A stretch of 64,000 bases of DNA from the NCBI RefSeq assembly GCF_000003605.2, contig NW_003122909.1, forward strand, positions 410,901 to 474,900, written 5' to 3'. The notes under the pieces were generated by a model. The model was given only the letters and a program-made list of their open reading frames with translations, had not been told where the DNA came from and did no database searches. Of this stretch, positions 1 through 14,470 are shown piece after piece; within the stretch, counting starts at the first letter, position 1; every line of letters begins with the position of its first letter. The DNA is from Saccoglossus kowalevskii. Its lineage: Eukaryota; Hemichordata; Enteropneusta; Harrimaniidae. The position numbers were made by a program, and so were the translations under genes.

Positions 1-1013
1 CCTACCCCCCATTGAAACTTAATTGATAAATATTGGTCATGGCGTCAGACTACATTCACCATTAAATACAAATTGATAATCGGACAGTAGTATTGCATAG
101 CAGCTGTTTGTCGGGTGGGTGTAAACAGATTTTACAAATGCACCTCATTTGACGCACAGATTTACACCCGAACCAAACCATTTTTCTGTTTGTTTTTTTC
201 CTTTTTCGGTTATTTCTGTCCATGATTGGATAGAAAAAAAGAACTACTAATACTCCAAGATTATTTTGACTTCATTAAAAAATAAAATCGTTTTTGTAGG
301 ATGGAAACTTTTTGAGGTCAAAACCCCCCACCCCCAAACTAAAGGAAATAAGTTTTTTATCCGACATCGATCTTTTGACGTCGTCCCTAAGCTGCTACAA
401 CTACAATAAATTGAAATAGGTTTTAATTCAGGACATTAATTTTCATTAGCGATTCAACCAAATATGCTCGGTCTTTTACAACACATTACCAGTAAAGACT
501 GGTCGTATCACATTATATACCAACAGTACATCCATACTTCTGCATTTCTGCTATTGATAGAATTGAACATTAAATAAAATAAAAAGGCTTTGCATTGCCA
601 AAGTTTATCATCGTATAAATTGTATGGAATGCGTCCATAATATACACCCTATATATTCCGAGCAAGTACGCTTGATCTTATTGTATGTCTTCATCTATGA
701 GGCCCGGATATCTCATGTATAACAACATACAGTAATCATTTAAATATCCAACCTATTGCACTTTAGACACGTGACATGATTGACAATTGTTTTACTCATT
801 TTCTTGATGATCGCTAATTCTTTCGTAGCAATGACTGGACAAGCAAGACTAATCTTAGGCTAATTGATCGCCCGTGCCACGGGTGGGAATCCATTTAATT
901 ATTCGGCGGCCGAGGTTTAATCTCTCCGTATTGATATCATATGATACTTGTTCGGCGCATTACGTAATATCTCATAAACCAGCTGAACAATTATGGCTGA
1001 TGTGAGAAGGAGC

Positions 1014-1015
<2 letters not shown>

Positions 1016-1098
<83 letters not shown>
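1016..1098. repeat. (TA)n microsatellite
   Basis: About 40 TA units with one G interruption near 1,021. The (IY)n open frames on both strands are artefacts of it. Confidence 0.95.
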
Positions 1099-1100
<2 letters not shown>

Positions 1101-4100
1101 TGCACGAATATTGGTTTTGCTATTTATATAAATGATACGATGTGTTATCAATTGAGAGAGACCACCCCCAGCTTCTTGTTCTGTTCATACTTGAAAGAAA
1201 AAAAACAAATCATTCGCTGGTACAACAAACATACGTTTCAGCCTAGCAACAAAAGCTCCTCGACTGAAACTGTTCGCTGCATTCTACTTGAATAAAACGT
1301 GCCACATTATAAATGATTCAACAAAGCTATGTCTGATAAAGCTTGAACAATGGTTGTGATATTCAAATGATTGCAACATCAGAGTCGGACTACGTGCTCG
1401 GAACACCGAAGACTGATATAGAGTACGAGAAAATACGGGATTGCGAATGCAAGAGCGGCATTATCACGATCGGTCGCCATGGTTACCCAGTTTGCTTTGA
1501 AACGGTATATGGCAAGATTATTGCTTCGAATTATTGCTGAGTTGTGTACTTTGCGCACTGATACAAGAGAAAATAATCGTTATGAATATCGGTCAAGCTT
1601 TCGTACGTACTTAGGCACATTACAGAGATCACTACGCTCGAACGATGGACGCTGACTGCACACTCCGCCACGAGTTCGCTGATATCACAATGTTTTATTA
1701 ATAAATACAGATAAGGTTCTCTGATGCTAATATTTACAACTGATAGCTTTCATTTTACTTTCTTTCAGAAAAGCACAATGGCAGGTTATCTACAAACTGA
1801 ATGTCAGTGATTAAATTGTGAAAAACGGCAATGCACGCGGACAGTTTGTTTATAATACACTGACACGATTCTGGAGGCACCTGACGGCAAACTGAATGAA
1901 ATTAAATGCTTTATTTAAAAAGAAAAGGTTGAAAAAGAAATATTTTAACAAATATATTTCGGTTGCTATGACTACATGTGTCTTCCCGTTACCGCAATGA
2001 ACACGTACAATGACCTCGTTTATTGAGTATTACAAGGCATCAACCATTATGATAGTATATCATGCCATGTATTTCTTAATTAGCAGCGTCTTCGTTTTCC
2101 GTCGTTAACTGAAGGGTATTGTATGGGAAATGAGCGAGCACTGCTCTTGCGTGATTTATCCCTTGCCCATTTCAACCCCACCCACGCCGATCTAAAGCAC
2201 ATGTACCAGAATCTTACTGCTGTCCACTTTAACCGTTTTCCAATTACCCCAGTGCGCATCAGTATGTCTCAGTCAAAGCAATTTTGTCATTCAGTCATTA
2301 TTTGATATTATTACTGCCTTAGAACGATCTAAAAATAGATCTCACCATTTAATGTACAATTTGATGTTGCTACAATTTTCGACGATGAAGACCCATATAG
2401 TATGTGCGTGCGCACGTTTTAACGCATTCTTTTTAAAGCGGCACTGATAATTCCACCTCACCGTGTCTATACGTCTTGTATCTTACTTTATTACGTCGTA
2501 TATATTTCGTTTCGCTTGACGGGGTCGGTAAAACAGAATGTCTTTAAAAACACACCAAGTGATTTAGGATAACGTGTTCATTGATTATTGCCAGAAGAAC
2601 TGCGTCGTTCTGTATCAGTGGTTTATTTTTATCAGATATTAACGCACAGTAGTTTCATGGCTTTCCGTTTATCGGTCCGAGACCCGCCCCAAGCTAAGTT
2701 TTCTAGGAGCTTATGCGAATAAAAAATGGCTCAGACAATCTGATCTTATAACCGAGCGCATTTTATGATCACATCTTAAGTCAATCGATTGTCAAGCAGC
2801 TGATTTAGTAACACATACATAAAGAAAGAATATATTTGAATAAATAAGTACTCAGGATGTGTTTGAAAATAATTTCTTGTCGTGTAACGAGATATTTTTT
2901 AGATACATCGCAAGGTTTGGCTTTATAAATTGGTCATAAGATAAATATTGGTTTAACGTCATCATGTTAAAATAAATCCATATATGGATAATTTTCTTTA
3001 AATATCGTGTTTAACAATTAACTAGGTAAACATGAATACTTAATCATTTCAATCTTCCTGAATGTCCAATACATGATTAACTCATCTACCAATTAAGAAA
3101 AAGATTAATTTATGTCTATACATTATTGATCTAAACAAAACACACTGTGCGCTTTGCTCTTCACAAACCGGAAGGTCATGGTTATATTAGTAACGTTAGT
3201 ATTGCGTGTATTAATAATATCAGGAATCGTTATTGACAAACACCGATATTTATAATCACGCTGATATTTCGACCGGAATGATATTACGCCAATCAATCAG
3301 AAACTGCCTTCGGCAATTATTGATTTGCATATGTACAGTCCGCATGACGTCACACGCGTGGTTTGTATTGTAAGAATAGAAATAACGCATGCACACAACA
3401 AGATTTATTCTCTTCACGTGTAAACAATTTAAAACATATGCTGAACGTACATGAAGTTCTAACGTCTGTTGAAGAACGGTTGATATTATGATCGGGCGTA
3501 TATAGTTTCCATAGAAACGCTGTCCACGTCAATATCCGTTGTGCATATTACTATTCATCGGTTTATTAAAGGACATTGCTTTTAATAATCGTGAATTTCA
3601 CACACTCTGCTATTACTTGGCAGTCGTTAATAGACAATAATATCATTACGTAATTGAACCTTGTTTTTCATCTTTATTTTTCGTCTTCAGTTCTGTGCAT
3701 CCCGGATGCAATTCGCGAATGTCACGTGCGTATACCCTCGCCTTAGTAATGACTGCCGATATCTCGTGGCCATATGGGAAATGAAGCCTGAGTCAACGAC
3801 TCGCGTAATAGAATACAACTATTCATGCTAGGCAGTGAAATCGAAACTGTGTACACGAAAATAAATCTAGATATTTAAACCAAGAAAATATGGCGCAGTC
3901 ATAATTCCAGTATCATCAGTGAACAATAAACTTAAATGTGTTTTTGAATACTTAAAGACATTCTTAAATGCGGATATGAGCAATGTCACGCACCGCCGTC
4001 CAATTTGATAGATATAACTGTTATTAGGTTTGATAAAATGAAAATAATATTACACCATTCGTCAATAAATTAGTATTCAAATTGGTAAATGCAAAACAAT

Positions 4101-6651
4101 TCATGATACAATTGACAATAAACATAAGAACTCAGAAATACGATAATGGACACAATATACATTTTGACAACATGTTACAGCAAAATAGTAAAGCAGATGT
4201 TTTCTAATGAAATTAAACGACCAACTACAGCGCCTCGATGGTAAATAGAAAAAAAAACAATATAACTGTCAGACTATACCCTAAACTAGAGTATGAATTT
4301 TTCACATTATGCAACAAATAAAGAAAAAAACAGCGATAAATTGTCAATTCGTGACGTAAATATGTAACACGAATGGACGAATGAACACATCAGTTCTAGC
4401 TTACTGACAAGTCTAAGTATATAAAAACAAAGTAATATCTGATATGCTTACTAAATTCAATAAATAAAAAACATTTGAAGCCATACTCAGCAAGTCATTA
4501 ACCAGCTACAGATGGAATTGTCTACAGGAAATGGAACAGTTGAATGTTTTTTTTTAAATGTATCGATTAGAAAATAGTGACTTGGTTTGTATACAAACTA
4601 TATGATTTAAATTTCAACAAATCTCATATTCAGGTTGTTTGAGTCAAACTACAATGTACATGGGGCAAAGTAATAGTTTCTTCAATTTTTCTTTTTGTGG
4701 GAAGTTAAATTCAATTACTTTTTTACAGAAGGCAGCTTAAGCAGCAAAGTTACCAGCCAATTGTCTATCGATGGTTAAAGTAGAAGCTAGATATTGCGAT
4801 TACAGTTGAGTTTTGCATCCGATTTACTCCAATTGGTAGTGGAGCAAGCTGACAGACTGTTTTGCAAGTTTATGTTGAAGTTTCTCTGAATCTACATGTT
4901 TAAAATGATGCTCCAGTCCATAAACGTACAACAGCGTTTTTGCAGTTTCTGCTTTGAATAATTATATATTTTGATAGCGGCGGGCGTGAGGTTTCGTGTG
5001 TGAAACAAGAAATCGAAAAACCCTCTTCCAAGGGGACAGATGGTTCCAGTGGGTCTGCCTGTCTCCACTGCACCAGTTGAGGAACCGCTTCCCGTACATA
5101 TTACAAAACAAACAAACAAAGGATGGTATTCCGTTGGAGTATGGTGATGTTTTTGTACACTCAGTTAAAAAAAAACGTTCCTAGTTGCCAATTACTGGAG
5201 AGCCTTCAAGCATATAATTGCAATATGGGAGGCACTCACGGTGAGCTTTTACTGTGTCAGTATGATGGGTCATCTAGTAGGTATACCGGCCTTGCTACCA
5301 GAAGCGACAAGTGTAGTCTGGTTGTGTAGTGTACGAATTTGCAGTTGGGGGTCGTATACACGTCCAATATATTGACATTGCGTTTCTATAACCCACATGA
5401 TGGACATGTTAGGGGACTTGCGAGTCATTGTGTGTGTACAGGCGCTTCTGTTGTTTACCCCTCCCAAGTGATGATTTCTTTCTCGCTGCACAACCATTTG
5501 CTACCGACTTGCTACTTTTATGTTTTTTATACTTTATAGTATGAGTCATCTCAACCTGTTTTGCACTAGATTCGACCTCCAGTCCCTGTTTATTATGTTT
5601 ATGAACATTAGGATGAATTAAATAAAATAAATCAAATGTTTTTTTCAGACAACGCATGATTTCTCTGGATAGAATTGTTGATGATTTAGATATTTGAATA
5701 AACTGGAATAGCAAATCGGGATGGAATAATCATAAGATTTCACCCAATCACGAGGTATCGTGATACAATGGCCAATCGTGCTAAGCCACAAAAGTTATAA
5801 TGTGCATATATTTCCAAACTTTACCATTAATACAAAAAATAAATAAACTGAAATACCTGGCCACTGAAGCCAAAGGTGACACAGTAGCTTACTGTTTTCT
5901 TAGGGGAGTATCCATCATTTCAAAACAGACTTCCAAGTGGACTTTCGAATGGATTTTCGGCGCTGTGAATTAGATTTACAACGGCATTATTCCTATTACA
6001 TGGTAATGTAATTTCCGATTTTGGACATAGATCGGGGAATGCCCAAGATGGTTCAATTGATATCTCTCTATCGACTGTATAAAAACTAAGTATAGCTTAG
6101 CGTAGTCGAATTCTTCAGGTTAACCCTTGAATCCCTGTCAGTACAATGACAACAATGAAATCTTCTTAACATAATCATTCTGGTCGCTATAAAGCCTTAG
6201 GTAAAAAAAACAACCACGCATACTCAAACTTGTTGACATTATTTCTTTTTCTAAATATTGTTCGCATTACTCAAAGCATAGTTGAGGATTATTTCACAGG
6301 TTCTGCACTCTTCTTGAAAACAAATCCATGTCCTAACACACTGACTGCATTCGATATTTGAGATACCAATTAACATACTATATTTGAGACATTATAATAT
6401 ATAGAAAAACACACACACGTACTCGAGTTAGCTGTCGTATATTTGTTTTACAAAAACGTTGTTTTTGCAATATTCACGCTATGACGTCAGTCATGTGTGT
6501 GAATGACGTCACAGCTTCCTAGCTATTCTGTAAAGCCCTCAAATGTAAACGAAAACAAAATTGTATTTAACCTCTTTGGCAATATTGCCTGATTGGCGTG
6601 AAATCAGATATACGGGGATATAGTTATCTTCCCGGCGGGTTACTTTATACT

Positions 6652-6799
6652 TCATCATCGTCATCATGATCATCATCTTCATTATCGTTGCCATTGCCAT
6701 ATTCCATCATCATCATATCTCGCCATAATCATGATCATCATAACTCTTCATTATCATGATCATGGTCATGCTGCTGCTGCTGATTATGGTGATGATTGA
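6652..6799. repeat. Imperfect (ATC/ATG)n trinucleotide-rich stretch
   Basis: Cryptic simple sequence: CATCATCGTCATCATGATCA, further CATCATCATATC, a CTGCTGCTGCTG run and ATGATCATGG motifs. The many CATGATCATG palindromes come from the unit. There is no ORF of interest. Confidence 0.85.
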
Positions 6800-7695
6800 C
6801 TGTTGTATTTGAACAAAACGTGTCCTTGAAACCACTATTCATATTCTATTTAATCGCGCTCGTATATTACAATCATTACTAAATATAGACCCTATTCCCA
6901 ATTCCATGTGCAGCACTAATTTGCACTTCTACTTATGCGGACTTTCTGACTTTGGCCCCTAAAACTAATTTAGAATACGCAAAATAAGCTCTGTAAATCA
7001 ATCAACAAAAAAATGGTTTGCGGGAAAATATTTACTTGACTGGTTTCACGATAACACCTCGTGTCAAGAAAATCGAAATAGACATGATTTGGTTACGATT
7101 GAATACCAATCTACTAAGGCGGTGTGGTTACCCTTTGACCTCGGGTATGTTCTCGAATAATTATTTCTCCAGACGTTGTTAGTCAAACCATAAAATTGGA
7201 TGTGAGCAACGGAATTCGTTCAACCTCAAAAAATAGAAAGTGGGATTTCAACTATATGAACAGTGTTTTATAGTTCCGGATAGTCTACGTGTCGACCTTT
7301 GTTCTATCTGCCTAAGGCTGAACTAATTTTAAAGTGGTTTAATATAAAAAACATCGCGTGATCGCATCAAAATGCGTCCCTGACTTACTTTTGGATTCAC
7401 GTGTTAACCACCGCGAGACGTGCTACCCAGCGCGAGACATCGATTTGATGAGATGTATATATGTACAAAGAGTTCGCGGTAAAATCTTATTCAGATCTTG
7501 CCGCTCGCAATATGAACATAAGATATATTCTACTTCTCGGAGATTGTATTCTGTAGGGAATTTGGGCATGAGATAGTTGAAGCCAAAATGCGTTTTATAC
7601 AATATTGTCGGCCGTTCGCGCCAAGTGGCGGTTGGCCTCTGTGAGGTGTTCGTGTGACGACGCGTGCATGTGTTTCGTTTGTTTTTTGTTTCTAC

Positions 7696-7770
7696 CTTAT
7701 CTCGAGCCTGCCAGATATCCAGTCCGTTATCTCTCGCCCCGGATCCAGGCCGCCTTGATCCAGCCGCCAT
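7696..7770 (-). CDS. Candidate first coding exon of an unidentified gene
   Basis: On the minus strand, CACAGCAACATGGCGGCTGG gives an optimal start context (A at -3, G at +4). It is followed by 25 codons reading MAAGSRRPGSGARDNGLDIW then QARDK, and a good donor AAG|gtagaa at 7,695. The exon ends in phase 0. The surrounding 7.6-8.1 kb is CpG-rich, as expected of a promoter. An MAAG-type N-terminus is typical of animal proteins. I do not recognise the protein. The gene would run left, with the window's first 7.7 kb as intron 1. The frame continues open past the donor to 7,423, but that part looks non-coding. This is inference from splice and start context only. Confidence 0.35.
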
Positions 7771-10534
7771 GTTGCTGTGGTGTATATTTCCGTACCTGTC
7801 CGTTGCAAGGAGATTTGATATAGCCTGGGAGCTGCTTGCTCGTTGGGGCAGTTGATCAGTGCTTGACGACTCTCAATTAAACGCAATGCCTATCGCTGTT
7901 GAATTATTCAAGCCCAATAGCAAAGATTAATATACTGAAACGAAACATTCACTAATTCAGTTGAGAACTCGCTGGGGATGAACTCAGCAAAGCCCGACTG
8001 CGGACGAGCAGTGTGGCTTTCGTATAGTACTCCACACGCATGCGGTACAGCACTCCCGGCTAAATATGTGCGCGTTTCCTTTCTCTGGTCACTCACTCAT
8101 AAATCAGGGGTAAAATGCCTGCTTATGTAAATAGTCAATTGCTCTGATGACAGAAAACCCAGATCAATTTGACTCTGTTTTCCGACTGAAAACAAAAAAG
8201 TACTGCATTTCATTCAATATATTAATAATAATATTATTATTATTACGAGTTGCTTCCACATACGCGGTGAGTTGGTGGATATATTTCGACGGATCCATTC
8301 AACATTATAATAAGGCGCAAGAAAACGAATGTTGACTGGTAGTGGGCGCGCAACCTGTGGCTGTCTTGAGATGTGCAGTTTTTCCCATCAAACGTTGGTG
8401 CAATATGTTTGTTAATTTTGAACCAAATGCACATGAACATGTGCGTGAACAAAGGCGTTTGAAATAGTTAAACGTAAGTACAAATAATAGAACGATAAAA
8501 GCGCAGTTGATTGCACCTTGGATTGCACCTTGGAGTCACGGGACGTTATTGTTCTCGACGTTCAAACAACTAATCTGGCTTTCGTTTCTAACTGTGTTTT
8601 TTTAGTCCACTACTACTATTAATGACCTCGCGCTTGAACAACCCTAAACACGAAAGAAAACGGCGTTTGAACGGATAATAACTGTTGACAGGTAGTTTCC
8701 GCTATTGACTCTAATTTGCATACAGGCAACCCCGTCTCCATGGCAAACGTGTACAACAATGCAACGTACGTATTATCACGTCGTTCAGCCTGACGTTGAC
8801 CTTTTCCGGATACTATTCAAAGCAGCAATGTGTGTATCAGGATTGCAATGAAATTTTCTGACACGCCACTGTAATAGAACTTGTATTTTTTTTGTGATAA
8901 AAGTAAACATTGTTTCAATAAGCTAGTTTGTGCTTCTTGGGGGAAAAAAAACTACATAAAACGCATGCGCTTTTAACAACGGGTACGCGCTTGTTGGTCG
9001 AAATACGCGCGAAATCAGCGAACGAACCAATTATATATCTTAAGGGGCGGTGGTCGTCGCGCCACGTATGCGCGAGATGTATGTGTCTCATATAAACAAA
9101 GACGGCGGATCAAACTGAGACGCTACCTAGCTTTAATTAGGTATTTTAGGTGATTTGAAGGTGTCGAATGAGTCGCCGGCGGTAATTAGTGCAAGTCGCG
9201 CCCAGGTCAAACCTCATACTTGAGATGTCCGCTATAAGAGCGCATTGAATTGTGGGAAACTCAATGTTTATCAACACAAATGTCACACATGCGCAGCGCG
9301 ACTACCCAGTATGTGTACAGATAAAAGAAATATACAAATGATTTTAAATTTATCCTTGAGCACCATCAGCCAAAATGTTTTGGTATAACATTTTGCCTAT
9401 ATTTTTTGATTAAGAGAGCACAATCCAATGGTATGACTCATATATCCGATTGAACAGATTGCTATACGCGACGTATTCGAGATAAGTGCCTACCTTTTTA
9501 CTAAAATATGTTTGGATATTTAGAGTAGTAACAAATTCTCACTTTCGGTCCGGTTAAACTTAAAATATACCACGAATATTTACTTTTGAGATATAATTTT
9601 TGATATGTGTTGGTTCTTAGATATGTTAGCTTCGTCGTCATGTACTTTGTTTAGGGATTCGGACTTCCAAGATTGCGTAAAACCGGATAGTTTTGCGATT
9701 TTTACACGGAAAACGCCTTGGCTAAATTTTTTGCTGAGGGACTAACTTGCAGCACATGAACATAATATCGTTAGGCTACTAAACAAATATTACTTTGTAC
9801 TAAAGTACATAAAGCACGTTAATGGTCTTCATAGCATAAACACGATTTTAATCCACGCTTATTATGATACCCTCAAAAATAAGGAATTTCAATTCCCCTC
9901 AAGGGTAAACAATGGTTCACTCCCGTAATTTATGCCTCGATTTGAATTTGTTTATGTCGCACGTGTTTATTTGCCTTCAATTACGTTTTGCTGGTCGTCA
10001 CAGTCGTCCCTAGAATCTTGCTGATAAAGTTTTGCTCCCGATATACGTAGCTATCGCGGAGAAAATTCAAAAAACGTGATCAAAGAAAATAAGAATTAGC
10101 GTAACAATATTTTTTACCTTTGTCGCCATGTTTTAATTATCCTTGACATTTCCCACGCCAGAGTGAATTACATCACGAAGAATTGTTCCCGAGAGCCTGT
10201 AATAAAAATGAACCCATGTCTTCTATACAAATTCACAAGGGTTTGTGTCGTTTTGGTCCTCAATGGTCATCGCGTTTCCCGGAATATGGCAAATATCGAT
10301 TGGGTCGCAATAAATGTAGCTATCGCCGAATTCACTTGGTTATTACACAGTCCCTCTGTGGTTATTTTCACTGATTTTTCGTCGTCAGAGTGATTTTCAT
10401 CCCACATGTTGGTTCCCGGGCGCCTCTAATAAAAAACGTAACTTTTTTGGCATACATAAAAATAGAAAATTTGGTCTGACCAAGATTGTTTGATTGTCCA
10501 TCAGAATATTTCCTGAAATAATATCGGGATTACA
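7771..10534. other. CpG-rich non-coding stretch
   Basis: The densest CpG in the window (7.9-8.1 and 8.95-9.3 kb), with ACGCATGCGC-type motifs and one TGTGGGAA at about 9.25 kb. It looks promoter- or enhancer-like, but no coding exon other than the 7.7-kb candidate was seen. Confidence 0.45.
9031..9070. mobile_element. Single diverged end of the GTCGTC MITE family
   Basis: TATATCTTAAGGGGCGGTGG then TCGTCGCGCC resembles the left end of the 32.04-kb element. No mirrored end is seen. It could be a coincidental G/C-rich motif. Confidence 0.4.
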
Positions 10535-11590
10535 AATTTACCTTGACAATTTATCCATATACACAGAAAATTGCATCTATCTGTTAAGACAGAAAAAAAT
10601 ATGATCTTTAACAGATCAAACAGACTTCTAGAGAATGATGTTGTCATCTTTGAAGGTTGTGAATTAAATACAGTAAAAACATTTAATTACCTGGGATTAA
10701 TGGTAAGTGCTAATGGGAAATTCAAGGAAGGTCTAAAAAGCATAAAAAGAAAAACTTTAAATGCCTTATTTTCTTCAAAAGTGGTAAAAACCTAGTATAC
10801 CACTGCCACTCTCTCTGTTTGAACTAATTAGACCAATTCTCACATATGGTAGTGATGTATTGGGAGATGAAATTGCACTGAAATCACCAATTGAAGATGT
10901 ACATGTAAATTATTTCCGTTCTTTCTTGGGAATATCCAAAATCACCACAACAATGGGTTTATACAGTGAACTTGGACGATACCCACTGGAGACTTTCATA
11001 GGAAAACAAATGATAAAATATTGTAATCGTGTAAAGAACTCGGTAAATCCATTATTAAAACAAGCTTTCCAAGAAATAAAGAACTTAATAGTAAATGACA
11101 CACAAATGTAGACTCCTTTTTGAATAACATCAACCAGTCTAACCTGGTCGACTGCAATGAAATTTTAACAGCAAAGCAATTAGAACAAATTAACAAAAAT
11201 ATACAAACATCGTTCATATCAACTTTGAAAAATAAATTACATAACGGCAATCGATCAAAACAAAATGAAAAAAATAAATCAAGAACTTACAGAGCGATAA
11301 AACTCAATTTCGCTTTTCAAACCTGCTTTGCTTTTTGTGATCGAAATCAAGTAGAAAATGAGTATCATCTAATGATGCAAAAGTTATGCCCTAAGAGAAG
11401 TGTCTTATTTGAAGTGGCAAAAACTAAAGAAGAGTTTTGAAATAAGACAGCAACCTCAATGAAAATTTTTCTTGGTTTGTATTAGCTTAGTTTTTACTTG
11501 TTATTCTTTCTTATTTGTAACTATTGTCAATCCCTCCGGGGAATGTGTTAATAAATGTGTTAAGTGTTAATAAATTATTATTATATTATA
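10535..11590 (+). mobile_element. 5'-truncated, decayed LINE (non-LTR retrotransposon) 3' end
   Basis: Three frames in turn encode the C-terminal part of a non-LTR reverse transcriptase protein. The segments are MIFNRSNRLL...NYLGLMVSANGKF (to 10,792), then FELIRPILTYGSDVLGDE and YFRSFLGISKITTTMGLYSE with ELGRYPLETF (to 11,108), then a tail ending NEYHLMMQKLCPKRSVLF (to 11,437). The YLG-x-G-F, ILTYGSDV and GELGRYPL-like motifs are characteristic of jockey/CR1-like LINEs in aquatic invertebrates. At least two frame changes and stops show it is dead. The catalytic RT palm and endonuclease are missing. The 3' region has a small CCTCCGGGG hairpin and an AATAAATTATTATTATA tail. Confidence 0.85.
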
Positions 11591-14123
11591 ATTATCTATG
11601 CAATGTAAAATCATATCGCTGCTGTGGACGGCGACGGCTGACAGATTGTTTTGGTTCAATCTGCTGCTTTCCTGGCACGGGCAACTGATTTTTTGCTTAT
11701 TTGTTTACTATTCTGACGTGCTTGGCTGTATATACCAGTCAGACACTTACAAGTAAATAAGTAATAGTAAACGGTCCGGAACATTGTCATTATGAGACTC
11801 TGAATCACAAGTATGACCTGACGATAGCGTCATCATATGCTTATGCAATCAAATAATCCGATATTTTTGCTTGAGAATACAGTACTGGAAACTGTCAAGT
11901 ACAAAATATAGTCAAATAATAAGAAAAAAGATACTATGGACACTATGGTATACATAAAAACTACAAAAATAAATGTCAGTGAATACAATTTTATTTCATT
12001 CTATAAATGGTCAAATGTTTCTTGGTCTAAGAAACTAGGGGCGTTATCAGAGAATGGGTCTTATTTAGAGACTCCCGTCAGAGCTACTGCACAAATCATA
12101 GAGGCAATTTAACGGCTCGTGGTATGATTTAACAATTCATCTAGCGACCGAAAACGTTTTACCAGGATGAAACAGTTGTCATAGAAACATGTGGCCGTGT
12201 TACATTCAATGATGTAATAACATGTTGGTGCAAAGAATAATACAAGCTGTGCAAATGACTTCGAACATAAATACACCCGTAAATTTGCATCTGCGCTGTC
12301 ATGGCAACGAGAAAACACACCGGAAGCTAATGTGCCATTGACTCATTACGCCTTTTGGATTAATATTGCATGTTGGTCTACAGGATAATTGCTTCGCAAA
12401 TGTATATGTGTCTTTTAACTGGTAGGTACTAATAATTCACAGTGCTCGCTGAGTTGCATAATTCCGTAATTACATCCAAATCGAACATAAATATACATTT
12501 CATTTAATATATAATAACATAAAACAGCTCTAAAAACGGATGATACATTTCATTGTGCAAATGTACATTCGTGTCTTCCAGATTTATATGTTATTTATGT
12601 GAAGCATGCTTGTTCGATGTGAACAATTTCAAGTTTTCTAGTGTATATATTTGTTATAATCAGCGTATCTGTACATTAGCGTGCTGGTCCATATATACAA
12701 AAATATTTTGATTTGTATTAAATCAATTAGGCATCACATCCTCATTTTAACATAATAAAAGTACATATGCATTGCCTACCTCGATAAGGTTAAATCTGTG
12801 ATTTTAAATAGCCATATAATTATCGTGTTATTTCAGTGATATTTCTGACCATTGACTGTGATTATGAATACAAGTGTGCTATTTACTAATCTATATATAA
12901 AAAGGCACTATGGAAAGGAGATACGGCAGTGTTACCGAAGACAGTACATTGTATATGAAAAAATATATTTTAATAGTATGTCCTGAAACAACATTTACAG
13001 AAATAAAGAAAGAAAATTGCAGAAATAAAAACACGGCCAAGGCAATATGTCACATGTTGTAGCTGAAATTAAATACCATTTGCCTCTCGAGTTGGGCAGC
13101 GCTCGCATATGCACATTTAAAAGCTTTTGGGCACATTACCGATACTCAGAACGTCCGAGTGCAGAGCGTCGAAGCCTCTTTGACGTTTCAACGTAGTCGC
13201 TAGCTAGTTCATACATCATCTACTATGCATATGAGACAAACTGGAACAAGGATATTTCTGATTTGGTTTATTGCCGTTCAAAGTGTGAAAAAGTGTTAAT
13301 TCAGGTGGACGTAAGTGATTCAAATATATTGTGTCAAATTTACGAGGTTTATTTTTATTACTATTTTAACAATATTAATATATTTCATGAAGTTGAAATT
13401 TGACACACACGTAGATATTTGTAATTGTCTCTCGAAGACAATTCGAAGATTCGAATAGATTATGGCTGGTTAATATGGTGTATGTATTATTTGAATTTGT
13501 TTTATTTCATAGTTTATGAAGTGGTAGTTAATGGGGTGATTGAATAATTCTAAGTTTGTATGAAACTAGATCAACTCCTTAACACTTTCCAGGAGATTAA
13601 TGAGTTATATGTTATCGTGTAGGCGCCCACGTCGTTAAAACATGTGCATTGTATGATTTGCATTTTGTGTGTAGAATAGTGTGCGTGCAAAGGATATCAA
13701 CAGAAACTAAATATATGTCATATATGTAGACGACCAATTGTTCGCCTTATCTATGCAGGGAAATGAGGCAATTGGAAATGTATTTTAAAGAGTGTGCGAT
13801 TCATTTTAAAAGTCAGTAACAAGGTTTACTATTTCAGTCTTAGAAGGGTATAGCATGCCACTTATACAAAGTTTGGAATCAATATACATGTGATCTAATA
13901 ATAATGTTGGTTTATAATTTGATATAGTACTTTAAAATATAACCAGAAACGAATACAGTGTTATTTTCAGTTTTCCACCATAAATTTATGATTTATGTTA
14001 TATTTATATAGACATCTCAGAAAACAAAACACTTTAGTTGGTAAAGATGTATGTTTGTGTGTACTATATCACGAATAGGTAACGAGAGCTACAATAAAAT
14101 GAACTGGTTTTAGAAGACATTGG

Positions 14124-14173
14124 NNNNNNNNNNNNNNNNNNNNNNNNNNNNNNNNNNNNNNNNNNNNNNNNNN
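14124..14173. other. Assembly gap (50 N)
   Basis: Run of N; no feature can be read. The surrounding sequence is non-coding. Confidence 0.99.
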
Positions 14174-14443
14174 AACATTCAGCTGGTAAATTCCATAACC
14201 AGTTATGTGTAGGTTTAATAATTGCTGGGCTGAAAATAATTCTTCAAAGAAACTAATTTAAAGATTACAAGGCATATTTTAAAGCTGATTACTACAAGTA
14301 ATTTCAAATTAAACCAGGGTACATGGACAGTTGGCCAAAAGTCAAATCAGGCTGTTATTAGTACACTGATACAGATTGGCTTCCAATAAGGAATCGAAAT
14401 AAATCTGTACTCATAAATTACTAATTTACTAATTATATTACTA

Positions 14444-14470
14444 ATTATATATATATATATATATATATAT
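14444..14470. repeat. Short (AT)n microsatellite
   Basis: About 13 AT units following three imperfect CTAATTTA/CTAATTATAT repeats. Confidence 0.85.

Larger units (their letters stand above)
1..7695. other. Non-coding stretch, left edge
   Basis: A+T-rich DNA with the (TA)n and ATC-rich repeats and three perfect TGACGTCA palindromes (3,345, 6,482, 6,504). A G+C-richer island at 4,980-5,110 is open in several frames on both strands but shows no recognisable protein. If the 7.7-kb exon is real, this is its first intron. Confidence 0.6.

Noticed and set aside
1343-1540. 65-codon ORF with CEC motif
   Set aside because: It opens at a TTG; from the first ATG only 57 codons remain, with no recognisable family and no splice context.
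13200-13310. Possible signal-peptide first exon (MRQTGTRIFLIWFIAVQS)
   Set aside because: The frame stops four codons later and there is no good donor before the stop; the start context is ordinary.
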